Source: Psychrobacter sp. P11F6
GTDB lineage: Bacteria > Pseudomonadota > Gammaproteobacteria > Pseudomonadales > Moraxellaceae
DNA: 64,000 nucleotides
Reading direction: 5' to 3'
Assembly: GCF_001435295.1 (NCBI RefSeq)
Contig: NZ_CM003594.1
Span: 1,798,001 to 1,862,000, forward strand
Each line of letters begins with the position of its first letter. Positions within the stretch are counted from its first letter, which is position 1. The notes beneath the pieces were generated by a model. The model saw only the letters and a list, made by a program, of their open reading frames with translations, ran no database searches and had not been told where the DNA came from. This document shows, piece by piece, positions 17,318 to 26,707 of the stretch. Position numbers and translations under genes: made by a program.

Positions 17318-18955
17318 ATGAATAATGATAATAAAAAAGAGAACTATGAACACAATAAGCCTGCTGGTCTCTTTGCAGATAAGGCTTATGAGGCAACCCC
17401 TAATACCGCAAACAGCACTTTAAAATCAGCTGTAACTCAGTCAGTGGAAACTCAAGACAATCAACCTTTATCAACTGAACCATTAACAACGACGACAAGT
17501 ATGACAAGGAAAACCATCGCCAGTGGTGAACCGCTAAAATTGGCCGTCGTTGGTCATACCAATACGGGCAAGACATCCATACTGCGTACCCTATTGCGTG
17601 ACGTCTATTTTGGTGAAGTAAAAAATGAAGCCGCAACTACCCGTCATGTAGAGCAAGCCAAATTAACAGACAGCCAAACGGGCGAAGTGTTGGTGGTATT
17701 GTATGACACACCGGGTTTAGAAGATGCGTCAGGATTAATGGATTGGTTAGAGGACAATACCGCCAGTCGGCGTGATGGCATTGAGCGTTTGCAACAGTTT
17801 TTGGCAGCAGACATTGCCCAAGGTGGTGATGAGCTAAATAGCAATGAGGACTATAGCCAAGAAGCTAAAGTTATCCGTCAGCTGCTGGCAAATGATATGG
17901 CTATTTATGTCGTCGATGCACGTGAGCCGGTACTCGGTAAATATAAAGACGAGCTGGCTATTTTATCTTGGGCAGCGATTCCTGTTATGCCGGTATTTAA
18001 TTTTACTGACAGTCAGGATACCAACATCGACGAGTGGCAGACCATGCTAGCGCGTCGCAATTTGCATATTTCGACGCGTTTTGACTCCGTGGCTTTTGAA
18101 TTTGAAGATGAAATGCGCTTATGGCAGAATTTAGCCACCATGCTTACCCACTCTGAGATGCTTGAGCAGTTGATGGCGCGCCGCACTGAAGACTGGGCAC
18201 AGCTTTATGATGAAGCCAATATTATCATTGCTGATTTTTTAATCAATGTTGCTGCTTTTGTTCGTGAGATTAGTGAAGATGACGACCCAATGCCAGTATT
18301 ACAGCAAATGCAAGAGGCGGTGAGACAGAGCGAACGGGCGATGCAGAACAACTTGCTCAATTTATATAAATTTTATGACAATGACGTAGCGGCAACGCCA
18401 CTTGAGCTAAAAGCCTATCAACAAGATCCGTTCAACCCTGAGCTGCTAAAAAGTTACGGTATTCGCACCACTTCTGGCGCGGCAGCTGGCGCGTTATTAG
18501 GTCTTGGCATCGATGCTGCAGCACTTGGCACTACTTTAGGATTAGGTGCTGCCATTGGCGGTATCGCAGGTGGGCTGTTATCTAATACCAGTAGTATTGC
18601 CGATAGAATCACTGGGGTAAAACGTTTGTATATCGACCCTGCTACCCTAACCTTGCTGGCAACCCGAGCCATAGATTTACTCACCGCCCTACGTCATCGT
18701 GGTCATGCAGCAACTGATGCCACGCAATTGCTGTATAAAGGTGAGAAATCCAGTATCGAACAGTCGTTAGATGACGAAAGCGCCACTGTCACACCATGGC
18801 CGACACATAAATTACCCAGTGAGCTCAAGAAAGCTCGTGGTAAACCGCAATGGTCATCACTCAGTAGTGGTAAGTCTGAACAAGCGCAGCTATTACGAGC
18901 AGATATGGCATGGTCGCTGGCAAGTAAGCTGTCGTCGTATCAGGGTCAGCCATAG
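17318..18955 (+). CDS. GTPase with DUF3482 C-terminal domain
   Basis: A 545-residue Era/TrmE-like GTPase. After a polar, Thr/Asn-rich 60-residue leader comes G1 GHTNTGKTS at 79-87 and G3 DTPG (YDTPGLEDAS). The usual NKxD specificity motif reads NFTD (VFNFTDSQD), a deviation worth noting. The DUF3482 part contains a glycine/alanine-rich hydrophobic hairpin at about residues 385-425 that probably inserts into or lies on the membrane. It is the partner of the upstream DUF2868 protein. The biochemical fold is secure, the cellular role is unknown. Confidence 0.85.
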   Translation: MNNDNKKENYEHNKPAGLFADKAYEATPNTANSTLKSAVTQSVETQDNQPLSTEPLTTTTSMTRKTIASGEPLKLAVVGHTNTGKTSILRTLLRDVYFGEVKNEAATTRHVEQAKLTDSQTGEVLVVLYDTPGLEDASGLMDWLEDNTASRRDGIERLQQFLAADIAQGGDELNSNEDYSQEAKVIRQLLANDMAIYVVDAREPVLGKYKDELAILSWAAIPVMPVFNFTDSQDTNIDEWQTMLARRNLHISTRFDSVAFEFEDEMRLWQNLATMLTHSEMLEQLMARRTEDWAQLYDEANIIIADFLINVAAFVREISEDDDPMPVLQQMQEAVRQSERAMQNNLLNLYKFYDNDVAATPLELKAYQQDPFNPELLKSYGIRTTSGAAAGALLGLGIDAAALGTTLGLGAAIGGIAGGLLSNTSSIADRITGVKRLYIDPATLTLLATRAIDLLTALRHRGHAATDATQLLYKGEKSSIEQSLDDESATVTPWPTHKLPSELKKARGKPQWSSLSSGKSEQAQLLRADMAWSLASKLSSYQGQP

Positions 18956-18996
18956 TGCATAAACATGTTTGAGATAAAATTTCTTACTGACGGGCT

Positions 18997-20022
18997 TTAT
19001 GATGCTGGGCTTACTAATGCACTTAAGGCAAAGGTACCGCGTACGTCCGTTTGTTGCAGATATATTGGGTATAGCGGATACTTGGGAAAGCTTTGCTCAA
19101 TATCTTGCATTAATTGTTGTTGGCGCTCAGCACGACGCTGCCAAAAATCATCAGACTGAGTTGGTGCTATCAACTGATTGATAACGATGGCGGCTGGCAT
19201 GAGCTTACTGTCTTCTAACTGCTCTATCGCTCGCTTTGTTTCAGCCAGTGGCAGTACATCAGCTGTCATAACCAATACAATGGCGGTTTGTGTACGGTCA
19301 TGCAGTAGCAACCCTGCCTGACGAAACAGCTGTTTGCGTTTCTCTAGTACGGATACTGCTTGCTCCCAGCGATCATTCCTCTTTTCAGCAAACGGATTGG
19401 CTAAATCATTGTCATTTTTTTGCTGGATTTTTTGTTCATGACTGCCCAAATGGTTTGCCACCGAGCGCAGTTTTGCCTGCCGCCGTTGCTGAGCTAGCAA
19501 TCCATCCGTCCACGCCCCCATCATTTCAGGCAGCACTAATAAACGCAGTGTATGTCCCGTCGGTGCAGTATCAAAAATGACGTGCTCATAGCCGGCATCT
19601 GCTGCTTCAACCAAGTGCTGGCACATAGATTCGAGCATCGCGGCTTCTTGTGCGCCAGGTGCTGATTTTGATAGCCGTAGATGTTCGCGAATTTTTGGCA
19701 TCATGTCTGGATTAGCATAGGAAGTAATGGTGCGTTCAACTTGGGCAAAATGTTCATCAACGATGATATCAGGGTTTAGTTCAATAGCATCTAGATAAGA
19801 AGTTACTGCTGTTTTTTGGTTTTTGAGCGGGACGTTTAACACATCTCCCAAGCTGTGTGCTGGATCGGTCGAGACAATCAGTGTCTTTTTGCCTTGATTG
19901 GCATAATAGCTGGCAAGTGCGGCGGCAGTGGTGGTTTTACCGACACCGCCCTTGCCGCCGATAAATATAATCGATTGTGTTGCCAGTTGCTCTACCAATG
20001 CGGGTAAAGGGTGTAATGCCAT
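18997..20022 (-). CDS. ArsA/Get3-like ATPase
   Basis: A 341-residue deviant-Walker P-loop ATPase with GGKGGVGKTT at about 22-31, STDPAHSLGD (switch I) and FDTAPTGHTLRLL (switch II). Only one nucleotide-binding half is present, as in Get3/TRC40, whereas classical arsenite-pump ArsA has two. No arsenic gene is adjacent; the ars operon lies 32 kb away and has its own ArsB. Its neighbour is the small Cys-Cys-ended protein at 20056-20349, with only 33 bases between them, so the two probably form an operon. A role in membrane-protein targeting or metal handling is inference only. Confidence 0.85.
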   Translation of the reverse strand: MALHPLPALVEQLATQSIIFIGGKGGVGKTTTAAALASYYANQGKKTLIVSTDPAHSLGDVLNVPLKNQKTAVTSYLDAIELNPDIIVDEHFAQVERTITSYANPDMMPKIREHLRLSKSAPGAQEAAMLESMCQHLVEAADAGYEHVIFDTAPTGHTLRLLVLPEMMGAWTDGLLAQQRRQAKLRSVANHLGSHEQKIQQKNDNDLANPFAEKRNDRWEQAVSVLEKRKQLFRQAGLLLHDRTQTAIVLVMTADVLPLAETKRAIEQLEDSKLMPAAIVINQLIAPTQSDDFWQRRAERQQQLMQDIEQSFPKYPLYPIYLQQTDVRGTFALSALVSPAS

Positions 20023-20055
20023 ACTTGTATCTCATTTTAATGAATTCAAAGGAAA

Positions 20056-20349
20056 CTAGCAGCAACCAACGTGGTCAAAAGGGCATCTATCCATACCCAT
20101 TCTGGTATGCCATTCATGGAAGTTTTCTAAAAACAAAGGCTGCAACTCTAATGTATAAAAGCTTGCCGGATTGTCGATACCCAAGCTTTCCGAAAACATG
20201 AGTAGCATGAAAAAATCTTCTTCATCACGCGCGGCGCGTGCCATTGTCTGACGATAAGGCGCATGATAAAACTCATTTAACCCAGCCGCAAACCGTTGCC
20301 ACCATGGCTCAATGTTTTTTATAGGATTTGTCATATTTGTTGTTTCCAT
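20056..20349 (-). CDS. Small ArsA-associated protein ending in Cys-Cys (cory-CC-star-like)
   Basis: A 97-residue soluble protein whose last residues are CPFDHVGCC immediately before the stop. Other features are FYHAPYRQTMARAARDEEDFF and a helical middle. I recognise the layout (YxxPYR motif, terminal CC-stop) as the small family found next to ArsA-like ATPases; the name comes from memory and should be checked. A second in-frame ATG at 20334 is possible. The three C-terminal cysteines suggest metal or thiol chemistry supporting the ATPase. Confidence 0.7.
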   Translation of the reverse strand: METTNMTNPIKNIEPWWQRFAAGLNEFYHAPYRQTMARAARDEEDFFMLLMFSESLGIDNPASFYTLELQPLFLENFHEWHTRMGMDRCPFDHVGCC

Positions 20350-20399
20350 GAAGACTTTTATTTTGCGTATATTTATTATCTATCATGCCTATATGAGAC

Positions 20400-20432
20400 A
20401 AAAAACGCCAGCAATTGCTGCTAGCGTTTTTT
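20400..20432 (-). terminator. Terminator of cstA
   Basis: AAAAACGC / GCGTTTTTT arms enclose a near-palindromic AGCAATTGCT core. On the minus strand this follows the cstA stop codon by about 40 bases. Confidence 0.75.
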
Positions 20433-20472
20433 ATACATTTTAGTAAATATTTAACTAGGCATTTAACATGGC

Positions 20473-22152
20473 TTAGAGGTTACTTTTGCCTCTGTGTATC
20501 GACCACTCTTTTCGGAGTACCGATAGACTCTCAAACGTCACTAAAATCGTAGCTATCAAGATAATAATATCCATAATAATAAGCAGCCAATTACCATCAT
20601 TGAAAAAGGTTTTTAGCTGAATCAATAACGCAAAAACCGTCATGACCAGTAAGAATGACAATGGCCCCAAGGTATACCACACAGGTCTGCCTTTACGTAA
20701 CAAGATAACGGTGACAATCATCAAGGTTAAGGCTGCCATGAGCTGATTCGTCGTGCCAAATAATGGCCAAATAATCATACCGCCAGCACCATCGATGCCA
20801 CCAGCACCAAAGGCTAATAACAAACAGCTACCAACGGCAAGCAATGTTGCCACCACACTTTTATTTAGAACAGGCAGTTTATAAATCTCACCAAACTCTT
20901 GGAAAATATAGCGTTGCAAACGTACCCCAGTATCCATTGTAGTACCCGCGAACAATGCTGCCATTACCGTCAGCATCGTCTGTGATAAAACCATATCAAT
21001 ACCGACGCCTGCATTCAGTATGGTTGCACCGCCATCAATAAAGGCACCAATAGAGCCGTCGCCAAATTTTTGATAAACGGCTTGCCAGTCGCCAAGGGTT
21101 GCAAAGCCTGCTGTTGCCGCAAGTATTGCACCAAGTGCTAGCATGCCCTCACCCATGGCACCGAAGTAACCAACGAATCGCACATCCTCTTCTTTATCAA
21201 TCTGCTTAGATGTCGTACCCGTTGCCACCAAACCATGAAAGCCTGAAATTGCACCACAAGCAATGGTCACAAACAATAAAGGCACCATAGATGGTGTACC
21301 GATTGGCAATGCTGTGTTTATCGCTGGCGCGACAATATTCGGCGTCGCAATAAAGATGGCGGCATATAGTAAAATCAGACCGACAAATAACTGTAAGCCA
21401 TTGATGTAATCACGCGGCTGCAAGAGCATCCAAACCGGTAATAAAGAAGCGATTGCCGCATAAGCAAACAAGATAATAATCCAAACAGCATTGTCAGGTA
21501 AGCCTAAGAATGTCTCAGGTAATACGACAGGGAACATAGGACCAAGATAGATAAGCCCATATAAAGCCGTGACCCCAATGATTGATACCCAAACCAGATT
21601 CATCTTGTAGCGATAAATACACTGACCGATGATAAAGGCGACTATCAAAGCACCCCAAACTGGCAGCACAGCGGATGGGGTTTTTATCATCATATTAGCA
21701 ATAGCGACACCAAATACCGCATTCACCATGAGTAATAATAAGAAGATAACGATCATCATCAAGCTACGTACACGTGTACCCATGACGGTACCGGCAATCG
21801 AGCCAATCGACTGACCTCGATTGCGCATACTAGCCCAAATGGCTGACATATCGTGGACACCTGCCATAAAAATCGTGCCCAATACTACCCAAATGATAGC
21901 AGGTACCCAGCCCCAAATAACGGCAATGGCAGGACCAATAATCGGAGCCGCTCCTGCGACTGAAGTAAAATGATGTCCCCATAGCACGTATTTATTGGTG
22001 GGGATATAATCTACCCCATCTTTCATAGTGTGCGCTGGCGTGGGGATACTGTTATCCAATGCCAAGATTTTAGTAGCGATAAATTTTGAGTAAAACAGAT
22101 AACCGCAAAGCATCGCGGCAACAGCAAACACTAGCACGATTGCACTATTCAT
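20473..22152 (-). CDS. cstA: CstA-family carbon starvation / pyruvate-peptide transporter
   Basis: A 559-residue polytopic membrane protein of the CstA/BtsT family, which imports pyruvate or peptides under carbon limitation. The family signatures GHHFTSVAGAAPIIGPAIA and HDMSAIWASMRNRGQSIG, and GFHGLVATGTTSKQI, are visible with about sixteen hydrophobic segments. It is shorter than E. coli CstA (about 700) because C-terminal helices are fewer. A strong AAGGAGAGATAAG lies just before the ATG. It diverges from the gene at 22449 across about 300 bases in which I see no clear operator. Confidence 0.9.
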   Translation of the reverse strand: MNSAIVLVFAVAAMLCGYLFYSKFIATKILALDNSIPTPAHTMKDGVDYIPTNKYVLWGHHFTSVAGAAPIIGPAIAVIWGWVPAIIWVVLGTIFMAGVHDMSAIWASMRNRGQSIGSIAGTVMGTRVRSLMMIVIFLLLLMVNAVFGVAIANMMIKTPSAVLPVWGALIVAFIIGQCIYRYKMNLVWVSIIGVTALYGLIYLGPMFPVVLPETFLGLPDNAVWIIILFAYAAIASLLPVWMLLQPRDYINGLQLFVGLILLYAAIFIATPNIVAPAINTALPIGTPSMVPLLFVTIACGAISGFHGLVATGTTSKQIDKEEDVRFVGYFGAMGEGMLALGAILAATAGFATLGDWQAVYQKFGDGSIGAFIDGGATILNAGVGIDMVLSQTMLTVMAALFAGTTMDTGVRLQRYIFQEFGEIYKLPVLNKSVVATLLAVGSCLLLAFGAGGIDGAGGMIIWPLFGTTNQLMAALTLMIVTVILLRKGRPVWYTLGPLSFLLVMTVFALLIQLKTFFNDGNWLLIIMDIIILIATILVTFESLSVLRKEWSIHRGKSNL

Positions 22153-22448
22153 CTTATCTCTCCTTAGACAAGTAATAGGTAGCCTTATAAGTTCAAGCTT
22201 TTTAATTTAGAATATAAAAAATATGTTAAATTAGTCGGCGACTAGTGACTTAGCGCACCTGTCCAAAGGCTGTTTATAGAAGTACTGTGGTATCATCATC
22301 CATTAATAAGGCTTTGCATTCTATCGTTAGCACATGTCACTAGTCAGCATATGGTGAGTCTTTGACTGCAACCCATTTAGATACTAACTGATTTAACGAC
22401 AAATGTAACGCTGGTTAAACATGAAAAACAACAAATAAAGGAAGCACC

Positions 22449-23117
22449 ATGGCGCATTATTTTGGGTTTGTACCTTCAGATAAATTGAAAGCATTAATCA
22501 TTGACGCTGAGCAAGTGATTGCCTCAAATGAGGAGGTGGAATACTACCCATATCGTGATGCCCTGACGCATCAAACAGCACGTGATCTAATCGACAATTT
22601 GTTGATTGGATTGGTAGATATTATTCCAAACCCTGAACGTCAAGCTTCGATGCGCAAAATTGTTGGCACAGTTGAAAAAGCAACAGATACGCTGCTTAAC
22701 ATCTTACTCGGTAAAGAGAATAACGAAGAAGTGATGCCAAGCTTTCACTTCTTGAGAGATCGGGCGACGTTTATTGATAATGAAGGTGTAAAACGAGTGG
22801 GTTTCAAATTATCTGATGCAGATGCGCAAACCATCGAAAAAGGCTTTGCTGCTATCACACCTGATCAAGTAGATATGAAAGCATTTAAAACAGCGCTTGA
22901 AACTATGAATGAAGAGACATTGACTCACTTTATCAGCCGCTATGCTGAAACCCTGAAACTTGGCATGATTAAACGCAAAGCTGTCCCAGTTGCCAAAGCC
23001 GCCATTGATAAAGGCATGAGTATGGCCTTAAATAAGTTGCTACCCGACCTACCGGATCGCTCTTTAAATCGTTTAGCAAACTATTACCGCCCTTTCATCG
23101 TAGAAAAGCCGGAATAA
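22449..23117 (+). CDS. Conserved hypothetical protein, helical
   Basis: A 222-residue protein I do not recognise. It has no signal peptide. The sequence is mostly amphipathic helix with two Ile/Leu-rich stretches (DNLLIGLVDIIPNPERQ and ATDTLLNILLG), a Tyr-rich N-terminal region and a basic C-terminal third (KLGMIKRKAVPVAKAAIDKG). AAAGGAAGCACC precedes the ATG. It lies between cstA (divergent) and hpt (same strand, 102 bases downstream). No catalytic motif can be named. Confidence 0.6.
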   Translation: MAHYFGFVPSDKLKALIIDAEQVIASNEEVEYYPYRDALTHQTARDLIDNLLIGLVDIIPNPERQASMRKIVGTVEKATDTLLNILLGKENNEEVMPSFHFLRDRATFIDNEGVKRVGFKLSDADAQTIEKGFAAITPDQVDMKAFKTALETMNEETLTHFISRYAETLKLGMIKRKAVPVAKAAIDKGMSMALNKLLPDLPDRSLNRLANYYRPFIVEKPE

Positions 23118-23219
23118 ATACCAGTATTTGATTAATTTTGTCTCAAAAGACAGATGGTATTGGGCAAATTCACTAAAATTTGCTAAAATAAGCGGCACTT
23201 TTTACCGAAGGCGCACCCG

Positions 23220-23783
23220 ATGACCCAAATCAGCAACCAAGAAATTGAAAAAACATTACGCAACTCAGAGTGCCTTATCAGTAGCATCGAAGTAGCCGCT
23301 GCTTATGAGCGCCTTGCCGCCCAGCTCAACCTACATTATGCTGGTTTAAATCCAATCGTTATGGTTGTTATGAATGGTGGACTTATTCCAGCTGGTCAAC
23401 TATTGACTCATTTGACGTTCTACCATCGCATGCATTATATTCATGCATCACGCTATCGTGATAATGCAGGCACCAATGAGCTAGATTGGAAATTCAAACC
23501 TGATGTTAGTATTGAAGGTGAGCATGTATTGCTGATTGACGATATTTTTGATGAAGGTATCACGCTAAAAACAGTTGTCGAAGAATTAAGCAAAGAAAAA
23601 CCTTTATCACTTGAATGTTGTGTGTTGCTTAATAAAGAGCATGATCGTAAAGTTGAAGATTTTGATGTTGATTTTGTCGGTATCAATGTTGCAGATCGTT
23701 ATGTCTATGGCTGTGGTATGGATTTCCACGGTTACTTGCGTCATCTGCCTGGCATCTATGCCATCAAAGAAGACAAAGTTTAA
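23220..23783 (+). CDS. hpt: Hypoxanthine/guanine phosphoribosyltransferase
   Basis: A 187-residue type I phosphoribosyltransferase of purine salvage. The PRPP-binding signature is VLLIDDIFDEGITLKTV, with the flexible-loop region HYIHASRYRDNAG and a C-terminal FVGINVADRYVYGCGMDF hood. The family name HGPRT is favoured by the YVYGCGMDF ending. Whether it prefers hypoxanthine or guanine cannot be told. A hairpin terminator shared with the convergent MepB-like gene follows. Confidence 0.9.
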   Translation: MTQISNQEIEKTLRNSECLISSIEVAAAYERLAAQLNLHYAGLNPIVMVVMNGGLIPAGQLLTHLTFYHRMHYIHASRYRDNAGTNELDWKFKPDVSIEGEHVLLIDDIFDEGITLKTVVEELSKEKPLSLECCVLLNKEHDRKVEDFDVDFVGINVADRYVYGCGMDFHGYLRHLPGIYAIKEDKV

Positions 23784-23800
23784 GTTCTACATTTGAGTTC

Positions 23801-23830
23801 AAAAAAAGCATCCAAATTGGATGCTTTTTT
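23801..23830. terminator. Bidirectional terminator between hpt and the MepB-like gene
   Basis: Perfect stem AAAAAAGCATCCAA / TTGGATGCTTTTTT with A and T tracts on either side. Confidence 0.88.
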
Positions 23831-23863
23831 ATTGCTTGGATTTTGCACTTACTGTTAATTTTG

Positions 23864-24412
23864 CTACTCATACAATGCCCGTATTTTTTCTGTAGGCAGT
23901 ATGTTTGTACCAGTCACCACGAAGAAATAATCGAGTTGCCAATCCTGTGTCTTCTTAGCAGTATTACTGCTTGGCTTATCCCAGCTAGGATACACCCTGA
24001 TACCCATCTTACCTTTTGTAAAATGAGACTGAAGAATATTATGTCTAAGCAAGACATCTTTTGGAAAAACAAACTGCCCAAATGTATGGTTGTCTTTAAA
24101 TGCGGTGATTACTAACAAGTCTAGTGACGAATCATATTGAAAAGGTTGATTAATACCTTTGGAATCCTTTTCCCAAAAGGTAACGAACTGCCCTACTTTA
24201 GTAGGTGTTTGTTTAGCTACTCTGAATCTGACTGTTTTGACAGTCAGTCTGTTCATTAATTCAAATGTACCAGCAGCATATTCTAGATTTTGTTGTTCTT
24301 CTTGAGTTGAAGCAACAATCAATTGGTTGGGTTTATAAATAATTTCATTAATATGCTCTAGCACCGTATCAAAGGTATACAACTCTAGTCCTCTTTTTAT
24401 ATTTCTGAGCAT
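23864..24412 (-). CDS. MepB-family protein encoded directly after recD
   Basis: A 182-residue protein whose C-terminal two thirds match the MepB family (SSLDLLVITAF, FGQFVFPKDVLLRHNI, GIRVYPSWDKP). The ATG at 24412 leaves a 7-base gap to the recD stop, so it is the last gene of the recCBD transcription unit; a longer start at 24487 would overlap recD by 68 bases. MepB is known from the staphylococcal mepRAB locus but has no established biochemical function. The 7-base coupling to recD suggests a role linked to DNA repair or phage/plasmid exclusion here, which is inference. Confidence 0.75.
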   Translation of the reverse strand: MLRNIKRGLELYTFDTVLEHINEIIYKPNQLIVASTQEEQQNLEYAAGTFELMNRLTVKTVRFRVAKQTPTKVGQFVTFWEKDSKGINQPFQYDSSLDLLVITAFKDNHTFGQFVFPKDVLLRHNILQSHFTKGKMGIRVYPSWDKPSSNTAKKTQDWQLDYFFVVTGTNILPTEKIRALYE

Positions 24413-24419
24413 TTTTCTA

Positions 24420-26633
24420 TTAACGCTGAGAAAACTGTAATGCCAAACCTGTATGGCGCTCAGTAGGTGTTTGAACAGCCTTTTCAAAAGCAGATTTTGT
24501 ACTATATATGGTTACCTGTTTCTTAGCACGGGTCACAGCCGTATAAATAAGCTCTTTGCTTAGCAATCTAGCATGACTATTATCAAAAGTAATGGCAACG
24601 TGCTCAAACTCAGATCCTTGCGATTTATGAATGGTCATCGCATATGCGGTGGCAATTACCTCTTCGTTTAGCAGATTGACGGGAATCCCCTGAGTTTTAT
24701 TCTCGAAAAAAACTTCTAATCGACTTCTTTCATCCGATGTTTGTAAGCAAAAACCAATGTCACCATTAAATAATCCTAGTTCATAGTTATTTTGTAAAAC
24801 CATCACAGGACGACCATGAAACCATGTGTTTTGGCCCAGTGGTAGCTTTAGTTCAGTTAGGTGCCATTGAGTGAGATAGTTATTAATGTAGTGATCGCCC
24901 CATTCACCATTATGACCAGCACTGAGGATTCTAAACTCATTAAATGTCTCCATTAATGATGTAATCGTATTCTTTACTGATTCTGGCATGGATTTTTCTA
25001 TCGGATCTTTTAGGAGTTTTCTTACTTTATTTATATAATTGATATATTTTAATGATATTTTTGAAATAATTTTTTTATTACTTAGGCTATTTATTGTCTT
25101 ATTATCTTTAAACTCATTTGTTTGCAGCGTATTTACATATTGAAAAATCAAGGCTTCATCCTGCCTTAACAGCTGCCAGATGGCTTGAGTATCTACCTCT
25201 GCCTGATTAATTTGGTAGGCAAGTTTGCCAATACCTGATTCTACGCTAAATCTGCGGCTTTCGGTTAACTCTGCATGAATGGGTTGTAACAGTGGGATAT
25301 GGCACAAGTCAGCCAATACCGCTCCTGCATCGACTGCTGCCAATTGGTTCGCATCTCCTAGCATTATGAGCCTTGCACCTGGTTTTACCGCACTTACGAG
25401 ATAATTAGCCAACTCGACCCCGAGCATCGACGCCTCATCAACGATGATAATATCTTCACCGAGTGGATTGTTAGTATCGTAGCGCGGTCTGCCCGTCCGA
25501 CCAATACCTAACAAGCGATGGATGGTTTTAGCTTCTTGTAACTGTAGATCAATATCTGCTGCATCGAGAGCAGCTTGTAAAGATTCTTGCATGCGCTGGG
25601 CAGCCTTACCAGTCGGTGCTGCCAATGCCAGACTGGCACTATCCGTACTGAATCTAATATTTTCAGCCCCGTACCCCCCACTCTCTGTCGCTTGTTGCAG
25701 CGCAATGACTAACTGAGCCACGGTATAGGTTTTACCTGTACCTGGACCACCAGTAATAATACTAAACGCGTTGTTATTAGCAACATTAATCGCCTTTACC
25801 TGGTGCTCATGAAGATTTTCAGGCATTGCTATCTGTAAAGGACTTACTTGCTGATTTAAAATATTGTTGATATTTTTTGCTAAATTAAACTCGGCTTGCC
25901 ATGCACGATGTAGCCAAAAAGTTAGTGATACTGCTGAATCTTTTGTGTTTTGACTGTTAACTTGTTTGTAAATAATAGGTTGATTATTTTTGCTTAGGCT
26001 ATTTTTATTAGTGTTATTACTAATATTATTATTAACATCAGCGAATAAAGTATGTTCATTAAGTGACTGAACGAAAGATTCGAACTCGCTATTTTTCAAC
26101 AACTGATATAGTGTAGTCACCATATCAAAGCGTTTATCTAATACCTCTTTTTCAGGATTACTAAGTACCAGCTGCGCCCATAACTGAGATTGTTTGCTAA
26201 ACAGAGTTTCTAACAATACGAATAGCGACCTTTCAGTTATAGAGTCATCTTCTGATTGCGTATTTAGTTTGCTATCTATCAGCGCAAAGATTGGCATTGC
26301 TAGCATCTCTAATAACTGTTGCTGCCAAGCATATAGCGTAACTGCCTCATCATTGATTTGACCTTGCAATGCTTCTTCATGCTCAGAGGACTCAATGGTT
26401 AATACGGTATGCCCCTCTTCCAAATGAGTCGCTAACATAACGAATAGAGCGGTGAATAAATTACTTTCTTCTGTTTTATCGACTTGCTTGCTATCAGTAT
26501 TAGCTTTTGCATCCGTTGCCTTATACGCTAAATACGTTTGCTCGCGGCGTAGCAATATATAATCACTGATGTTACTAGCCCAGCTTTGTTGTAGCCCAAT
26601 TACTGCCTTGCTCTCTTTTTTATTATTACTCAT
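24420..26633 (-). CDS. recD: Exodeoxyribonuclease V subunit alpha
   Basis: A 737-residue SF1B 5'-3' helicase subunit of RecBCD. Walker A GGPGTGKTYT, motif II DEAS (IIVDEASMLG), motif III GDANQLAAVD, motif V AMTIHKSQGSEF and motif VI AVTRAKKQ are all present. Two Asn/Lys-rich low-complexity stretches interrupt the chain (around the NNNISNNTNKNSLSKNN segment and a Lys/Ile-rich segment before motif IV), which makes it longer than the E. coli protein (608). It is 74 bases after recB on the same strand. Confidence 0.96.
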   Translation of the reverse strand: MSNNKKESKAVIGLQQSWASNISDYILLRREQTYLAYKATDAKANTDSKQVDKTEESNLFTALFVMLATHLEEGHTVLTIESSEHEEALQGQINDEAVTLYAWQQQLLEMLAMPIFALIDSKLNTQSEDDSITERSLFVLLETLFSKQSQLWAQLVLSNPEKEVLDKRFDMVTTLYQLLKNSEFESFVQSLNEHTLFADVNNNISNNTNKNSLSKNNQPIIYKQVNSQNTKDSAVSLTFWLHRAWQAEFNLAKNINNILNQQVSPLQIAMPENLHEHQVKAINVANNNAFSIITGGPGTGKTYTVAQLVIALQQATESGGYGAENIRFSTDSASLALAAPTGKAAQRMQESLQAALDAADIDLQLQEAKTIHRLLGIGRTGRPRYDTNNPLGEDIIIVDEASMLGVELANYLVSAVKPGARLIMLGDANQLAAVDAGAVLADLCHIPLLQPIHAELTESRRFSVESGIGKLAYQINQAEVDTQAIWQLLRQDEALIFQYVNTLQTNEFKDNKTINSLSNKKIISKISLKYINYINKVRKLLKDPIEKSMPESVKNTITSLMETFNEFRILSAGHNGEWGDHYINNYLTQWHLTELKLPLGQNTWFHGRPVMVLQNNYELGLFNGDIGFCLQTSDERSRLEVFFENKTQGIPVNLLNEEVIATAYAMTIHKSQGSEFEHVAITFDNSHARLLSKELIYTAVTRAKKQVTIYSTKSAFEKAVQTPTERHTGLALQFSQR

Positions 26634-26707
26634 CGTATGCTTGTCTCTATGTTGAAATAGTTAATCGATATCATGTTTTTTAGCATTTAATCATTACTTA
26701 TAGCCTA

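Noticed and set aside
24488..26633. Low-complexity Asn/Lys blocks in recD as a frameshift or intein
   Set aside because: The helicase motifs before and after are in the same frame and no intein motifs are present.
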